64,000 bases of DNA. Source: Pseudomonas gregormendelii (GTDB lineage Bacteria > Pseudomonadota > Gammaproteobacteria > Pseudomonadales > Pseudomonadaceae). The notes under the pieces were generated by a model, which had not been told where the DNA came from, made no database searches, and was given only the letters and a program-made list of their open reading frames with translations. The stretch covers positions 62,001-126,000 of the forward strand of contig NZ_JADEVO010000012.1 in assembly GCF_017114825.1 (NCBI RefSeq), given 5' to 3'. The position numbers and the translations under genes were made by a program. Shown here piece by piece: positions 59,566 through 64,000 of the stretch (position 1 is its first letter; each line of letters opens with the position of its first letter).

Positions 59566-59713
59566 CTTTCGCGTCCAAAGCCTCTAGGATCGCTGTGGTG
59601 GCACTTCGCGCCATGTTCTGCCCAAAGGCTTGTTACTCGATCTCAAAGCGGAGCCAGCGCGGTCACGTGACGTCCAGCACCATCGGCGGACAGGTCCCGG
59701 TAGGTCCATTTTT

Positions 59714-59887
59714 TCAGCGCAAATCGGTTGCCCTGATGTAGCAAGCCCCAAAGGCGTTCAGCCCCTGTGCTCGTAATAGTGGAACGATTTTCACCAACTC
59801 AATCTGGCACTTGCCCTCTGAGGGATGCATCTGCGTCTCTGTGACTTTTCCATCGATCATCAGCACGAAAATCCATTTTGCCAGCAT
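59714..59887 (-). CDS. small leftward phage protein, 57 aa (unit 2)
   Basis: This is an identical copy of 52782-52955. Confidence 0.6.
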   Translation of the reverse strand: MLAKWIFVLMIDGKVTETQMHPSEGKCQIELVKIVPLLRAQGLNAFGACYIRATDLR

Positions 59888-59969
59888 TTCGCCTCCGTCG
59901 ATTTTTGAGCTAAGCGAGTGGGGGTGCTGTTACACCCCCACTTTACCGCAACTAACTTCGGTGCCGGCA

Positions 59970-60341
59970 TCAACCCGCTCGCCTTAAAGCTTCCTGCTCG
60001 ATGCCCATTAGCACGCCTCTCATCGCAACCTTGGCCTGCTGCTGTAGCTCTACAGGCAGCAAATCCAGTCTTCTCCATATGGCGCTAAATTCTGCAGAGT
60101 TTGTACGTTCCGACTCGTCCAACAGCAGTTCGTCGGTTGAAACTCCGAAAATCTTAGCAAGGGTTGCGATCTTGTCCCCTGGTGGAGTCGCCTTTCCCGC
60201 CTCATATCCCTTGTATGAGGACTCAGATATTCCCGCCGCTTCCCATGCCTTATGTTGCGTCAAACCCGCAGCCTCTCTGGCTTTGCGTAGGTTTTCACCG
60301 ATGGTCATCGTTAGGTCACTCTCATTGCCAATTTCTTCCAT
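59970..60341 (-). CDS. XRE-type phage repressor (unit 2)
   Basis: This is an identical copy of 53038-53409. Confidence 0.88.
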   Translation of the reverse strand: MEEIGNESDLTMTIGENLRKAREAAGLTQHKAWEAAGISESSYKGYEAGKATPPGDKIATLAKIFGVSTDELLLDESERTNSAEFSAIWRRLDLLPVELQQQAKVAMRGVLMGIEQEALRRAG

Positions 60342-60382
60342 CACCTTATCTCCTGTATGCATTTACACCGTCATGATACGAC

Positions 60383-60417
60383 ACCATAAGGTGTAAGATC
60401 GTGCTTGACCAAATGGT
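60383..60417. promoter_or_regulatory. paired repressor operators (unit 2)
   Basis: This is a copy of the 53451-53485 pair. Confidence 0.65.
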
Positions 60418-60469
60418 GCATGATCTCGTACCTTAAAGGTCAAGTTCATCCCCCTTGACGGATTTATAG

Positions 60470-61600
60470 ATGTTCATCGACTGGCTCAAGGTTTCACAGG
60501 AACATGATTTTGACCTTCCGGTTATCTCAGATACCGCGTTCAAGGCCATTGATACCCTGACCGGCGAAGTCTTGAGCACCAGCTATCGATCCGTTAAGCA
60601 CCAGGGAAGCCACAGTTCAACCGTACAAATTCACGTCCAAGGCCGGAAAATCACAATCGATGGCAATCCTTCGCGTCTCAATCGTCATGACAACCTCTGG
60701 GGTTTTGAAACCCTTGAGCAGTGCATCTCCGTTTACAACGAGCTTCTTGCACAGTACGGGCTTCCTTCTTTCACCCGTTGCACGCGGTTTGAGGTACGCC
60801 AGGGTGAATCGGGCGCGAAAGCTTCACATATTTGGGCGGACGGTTGCTGTATTCATCGAGTCGACCTCACAACAAATATCTCAGTAGGGAAGGGCAACGA
60901 AATCCCCTACTTGCGAGGACTGGCGTCTCAACGAATAGGCCATTCTATCGGTCGACTATTTCCAAATGGCCGCTCTGTAGATTGGACAACTAGTGGAAGC
61001 GGGAAGGGCGTTCGTCTTCAATATCGCAAGGCATACGACAAGGCATTCGAAATTTACAAGCATCATCTCCCCAAAGTTAAACGTTTTTTCGGAGAAGATT
61101 CCTCAGAGCTCAAATACGCTCAGGACATTTATCAATACGCCGTGGATGTTGGCATTGTTCGTTTAGAACAAGAACTAAAAAGTGAATTTTTAAGCCGTGA
61201 AAAGCTATGTTATTGGGGCCTCTTTGATGAAGGCGAATATCAATCTCTGCATAAAGAGTTTCTTAGCGTCGACGAACGCTTAAAGGTGACTAAAATGGAT
61301 ATGGCAAGCATTGCTCAGCAATTACTGCTAGAAAACATTTGTGACACTCCACGAGCAGCAAACGTGACTGCGTCTTACGCCCATCTTTGGATGCATGGCA
61401 TGGAAATCGTTTGTTCTCAGAGGTCGTTTGAGACTCACGCAGCTAGACTCAATCGTATCGGCATTAATATTCGCAATGCATGCGATCTGACTACGTTTAG
61501 TAATGTATTCATACGAGAGATGCGTGAAATCAATCCGGTTAAAAGTATCGCTCCGCCAAATTGGTATAAACGCCCGACGCATTTGAGGCTTGCTGCGTAA
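60470..61600 (+). CDS. phage replication initiation protein (unit 2)
   Basis: This is an identical copy of 53538-54668. Confidence 0.9.
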   Translation: MFIDWLKVSQEHDFDLPVISDTAFKAIDTLTGEVLSTSYRSVKHQGSHSSTVQIHVQGRKITIDGNPSRLNRHDNLWGFETLEQCISVYNELLAQYGLPSFTRCTRFEVRQGESGAKASHIWADGCCIHRVDLTTNISVGKGNEIPYLRGLASQRIGHSIGRLFPNGRSVDWTTSGSGKGVRLQYRKAYDKAFEIYKHHLPKVKRFFGEDSSELKYAQDIYQYAVDVGIVRLEQELKSEFLSREKLCYWGLFDEGEYQSLHKEFLSVDERLKVTKMDMASIAQQLLLENICDTPRAANVTASYAHLWMHGMEIVCSQRSFETHAARLNRIGINIRNACDLTTFSNVFIREMREINPVKSIAPPNWYKRPTHLRLAA

Positions 61601-61686
61601 TGATGGCCCCATTGATGGAGACTATTTTTCTTTTCATTGGTGCTGTAATCCTCATAAAAACTCTTGGTAGGTTGGCTCGTTCATGA
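61600..61686 (+). CDS. 28-aa membrane peptide (unit 2)
   Basis: This is an identical copy of 54668-54754. Confidence 0.6.
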   Translation: MMAPLMETIFLFIGAVILIKTLGRLARS

Positions 61687-61913
61687 TTAATAGTCTTCAA
61701 GGAACGGCAATAAGCAAAGGTCAGCAGCGGCAACAGGAGTTCCAGGACCGGTGTAGAGCTGCGTTTTTGAACCCGGTACTAGCTGATTCAGTTGCGGCAA
61801 CCATCAAAGTTATTGAAGAGCGAAAAGAGCAGGGCATAAAGCCTGAAAAAATTTGGACTAAAGATTTTGAAGAATCAGGAACCTGTTCCGTTGCTGAATG
61901 GATGGGTTACTAA
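61683..61913 (+). CDS. small soluble phage protein (unit 2)
   Basis: This is an identical copy of 54751-54981. Confidence 0.65.
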   Translation: MINSLQGTAISKGQQRQQEFQDRCRAAFLNPVLADSVAATIKVIEERKEQGIKPEKIWTKDFEESGTCSVAEWMGY

Positions 61914-61982
61914 AACCTGCTCAGAAGAGCATTTAACAATTGGGCACAAGCCTAAGCATTCATTGAATAGAAGGTACTAACC

Positions 61983-62273
61983 ATGTCTGACGAAAAAACA
62001 GTCGTTCGAGTCCAAGTTACCGGCATCACTCGTTCCGGCACTTCTACTGCCTCCGGCAAACCATTCTGCATGTTCGAAGCTTATGTTTTCGTTCCTCCTG
62101 CTCCGTACCCTACTAAGAATATGTTTTTCGCTGAAACCCAACAGCAAGTTCCGCAGCCCGGAATGTATGAGTGCGATTTGATCCCAGATGAGCGCGCTAA
62201 GAATTTTGCACTCACTGTCGACCCTCGCCAAGGTCGCCGTATGACCCAGCAACCAAAAGTCTCGGCGGCTTAA
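61983..62273 (+). CDS. ssDNA-binding protein (unit 2)
   Basis: This is an identical copy of 55051-55341. Confidence 0.6.
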   Translation: MSDEKTVVRVQVTGITRSGTSTASGKPFCMFEAYVFVPPAPYPTKNMFFAETQQQVPQPGMYECDLIPDERAKNFALTVDPRQGRRMTQQPKVSAA

Positions 62274-62277
62274 TCGT

Positions 62278-62502
62278 ATGGCGCTCCCTGATAAAGTCTG
62301 GATAGTAGTTTGCAAAAGCGGATTTGCTCCGGGCGGTGCCACTCCAAGCGATTGCGTTTACGAGGAAATATCAAGTTCAGTTCTTCAAGCTGATAGCTTG
62401 GGGATGACAAAAGATCAGTACGACGAAGTGTTTGGTGCGATTGCTGGCTTGATCTGCATCATTATCATTTTCGCACTGTTAAAAAAAGCAATAGAACAGT
62501 AA
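62278..62502 (+). CDS. minor coat protein, pVII/pIX-like (unit 2)
   Basis: This is an identical copy of 55346-55570. Confidence 0.65.
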   Translation: MALPDKVWIVVCKSGFAPGGATPSDCVYEEISSSVLQADSLGMTKDQYDEVFGAIAGLICIIIIFALLKKAIEQ

Positions 62503-62541
62503 CAACACAACTGGCATTCAGCCAACACAGGAGCAATACCC

Positions 62542-62751
62542 ATGAAAAAAGTAATCCTCGGTAACACTGGTAAAATCGCCTCCGCTACTGCGCTGCTTAC
62601 TGCTGCAGGCGCCTCGCAAGCAGCCTTCGACGTGGCTCCAGTGGTCGCGTCTATCACCGAAGCAGGCCCAGCTGCTGCGCTCATTGGCACCGCCGTGCTC
62701 GGTGTCATCGTCATCATCAAAACCTTCAAGTACATTCGTTCGGCGTTCTAA
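62542..62751 (+). CDS. major coat protein pVIII-like (unit 2)
   Basis: This is an identical copy of 55610-55819. Confidence 0.85.
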   Translation: MKKVILGNTGKIASATALLTAAGASQAAFDVAPVVASITEAGPAAALIGTAVLGVIVIIKTFKYIRSAF

Positions 62752-62780
62752 CAGGGCTGAACGCTTACTTGCGACGCAGT

Positions 62781-62811
62781 AACGCCCTGGCTAATTAGCG
62801 GGGCGTTTTTT
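62781..62811 (+). terminator. terminator after major coat gene (unit 2)
   Basis: This is a copy of the 55849-55879 hairpin. Confidence 0.85.
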
Positions 62812-62846
62812 ATTCAGAAAGGGACAATATAAGGCAATGCCGAAGC

Positions 62847-64000
62847 ATGAGGCATGCCGTTATTCGTCCCGCATCCTTTATCTTTAGCGAGTGTGCAGCC
62901 GTGGGTTTAATTACACGCTTAAAAGCCGCTGTTCTTGTCGGCTGCCTTTCATTTTCCATGTTCGCTACTGCTGCTCCATATACATATTGGCGCGGTAACA
63001 ATGGACCGCATCCAACTCCCGCTGCGGCCTGTAGAACTATCGACGGAGGCACGTGGGGCCCCGGTCAAACAATGACCTTCAGTCGCGCCATTTCTCAGGC
63101 AGGCGGTATTTATTTTCAGTGTATGTACACTGTAAATAGTTTGGACGGCGGCCCTGATTTTCCTTGGCAGAGTGGCGAATCTACTCGTATGGGTCAAGAG
63201 TGCCCGCCTGACACCGGGCCCTTTAATCCAGATACCGGCGAATGTCCCTCACTCGTTGTTAAAGCGCCAGGCGAAAAGTGCGAGAATCAAACCGGAGCCA
63301 CATCCGAAAATCCTTTCATTTGGGACCCGTCTTCCGGCAAGTGCGAAAAGTTTTACGACGCAGGTCTTGAAGCAAGCTGTAAATATATGGGCAACACATT
63401 TGCAACTCCGACGGCGTACACCGTGGCTGGCAATATTAGTTCATCTGGTCAAGCTGTTGCGCCTCCGACTTTTGCCGATTCAGGTATTAACTGCCAAGTA
63501 AAAACAGTTAGTTCGTCTGAGTGCACTATCAACGTTTCCGGTGCTGTTAGTTGCAACGTCATGGGTTCATTTACTGGCGAGATTAACTCTCAAGGTACAA
63601 AAGACGCAGCAGACGCACTTTGTCCTAACGGCAAATGTCCCGTCAAGGAACCTAAAACTGAGTCAAAGGAAGAAGGATGCACGCCTATTGGCAATGGCAC
63701 TGGTGGCACTACCTGTACCCAAACAAAGGAAACCACGAAGGAGGGCACTCAGCAGTGTGGCACTGTTAATGGTGCTTATAAATGCGTCACTAAACCGCCT
63801 TATTCTAACGGTGTTAAAACTACTATAACTGCCACTTCCGAGACGCTTTCTGACGGCAGCGTTAAAGTTACTACTGTTAAGGATTCTTCCAACACTGTTT
63901 GTACTGACGTCAAAACCTGTACTACTCAAACCTCAACTACCGTCAGCCATAACACGACCAAACCCAGCGGCGGCACAAGTTCTGGCAGTAGCTGCACCGG
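62847..64000 (+). CDS. adsorption protein pIII, 5' part (unit 2, truncated by window)
   Basis: This is an identical copy of the pIII gene up to the window end, with the 3' part outside the window. A GTG at 62901 is the alternative start. Confidence 0.85.
   Translation, partial: MRHAVIRPASFIFSECAAVGLITRLKAAVLVGCLSFSMFATAAPYTYWRGNNGPHPTPAAACRTIDGGTWGPGQTMTFSRAISQAGGIYFQCMYTVNSLDGGPDFPWQSGESTRMGQECPPDTGPFNPDTGECPSLVVKAPGEKCENQTGATSENPFIWDPSSGKCEKFYDAGLEASCKYMGNTFATPTAYTVAGNISSSGQAVAPPTFADSGINCQVKTVSSSECTINVSGAVSCNVMGSFTGEINSQGTKDAADALCPNGKCPVKEPKTESKEEGCTPIGNGTGGTTCTQTKETTKEGTQQCGTVNGAYKCVTKPPYSNGVKTTITATSETLSDGSVKVTTVKDSSNTVCTDVKTCTTQTSTTVSHNTTKPSGGTSSGSSCT

Larger units (their letters stand above)
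59104..64000 (+). mobile_element. inovirus prophage, unit 2 (truncated by window)
   Basis: This is a direct repeat of unit 1 at a 6932-base offset; every predicted protein up to the window end is identical. The unit is cut inside pIII, so the number of copies and the right border are unknown. Confidence 0.93.

Overview
The window looks like a chromosomal segment of a Pseudomonas of the fluorescens/putida type. The evidence is GC-rich coding with many G/C-ending codons, genus-typical genes (DUF1652, SpuD/PotF-like polyamine binders, a branched-chain acyl-CoA operon resembling P. putida PP_2213-2217, a bacterial FAN1), and two families of REP/REPIN-like intergenic repeats. From about 52.17 kb to the end the sequence is AT-richer and consists of a filamentous phage (inovirus) integrated as a direct tandem repeat with a 6932-bp unit. 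The first unit is complete and the second is cut by the window edge.

Layout: (1) 1-9.7 kb: 3' end of an NADPH:quinone-reductase-like gene, an unrecognised protein coupled to a MocR-type regulator, phosphoglucomutase, a pirin, a 14-copy 8-bp repeat just upstream of a UvrD-like helicase, and a DUF1652 protein. (2) 9.9-13.7 kb: polyamine module (NTF2-AraC regulator, FAD amine oxidase, cupin, periplasmic polyamine binder). (3) 13.8-18.2 kb: small lipoprotein, then FAN1 nuclease overlapping a Cas4/RecB-nuclease plus Fe-S helicase fusion. (4) 18.3-25.2 kb: hybrid sensor kinase, membrane protein, frameshifted Na+/H+ antiporter, SDR, PssA. (5) 25.5-34.8 kb: AraC regulator and a complete branched-chain acyl-CoA beta-oxidation set (isoleucine-type operon on +, valine-type pair on -). 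(6) 34.9-40.6 kb: HPP membrane protein, lone tyrosine recombinase, PqiA/PqiA/PqiB/PqiC lipid-transport operon. (7) 40.8-45.9 kb: second polyamine module (oxidase, binder, gamma-glutamylpolyamine synthetase, AraC). (8) 45.9-51.4 kb: mechanosensitive channel, LprI-MliC lysozyme-inhibitor-like protein, HipBA, and a broken agmatine deiminase. (9) 52.17-64 kb: tandem inovirus.

The most notable system is the phage. It has Rep (gene II/X family, RstA-like), a divergent XRE repressor with paired operators (RstR-like), coat proteins, pIII, pVI and Zot, but no integrase or transposase gene that I can see. At the start of each unit is a 92-nt near-palindrome made of two inverted, dif-like XerC/XerD sites that can fold into a long hairpin. 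This is the arrangement known from the single-stranded attP of Vibrio CTXphi. The first rightward ORF (ribbon-helix-helix-like) has its ATG inside the second dif-like arm. Tandem copies would let the phage replicate from the chromosome without excision. Two phage genes too short for routine ORF calling (28 and 57 codons) are supported by translational coupling and by a strong ribosome-binding site respectively.
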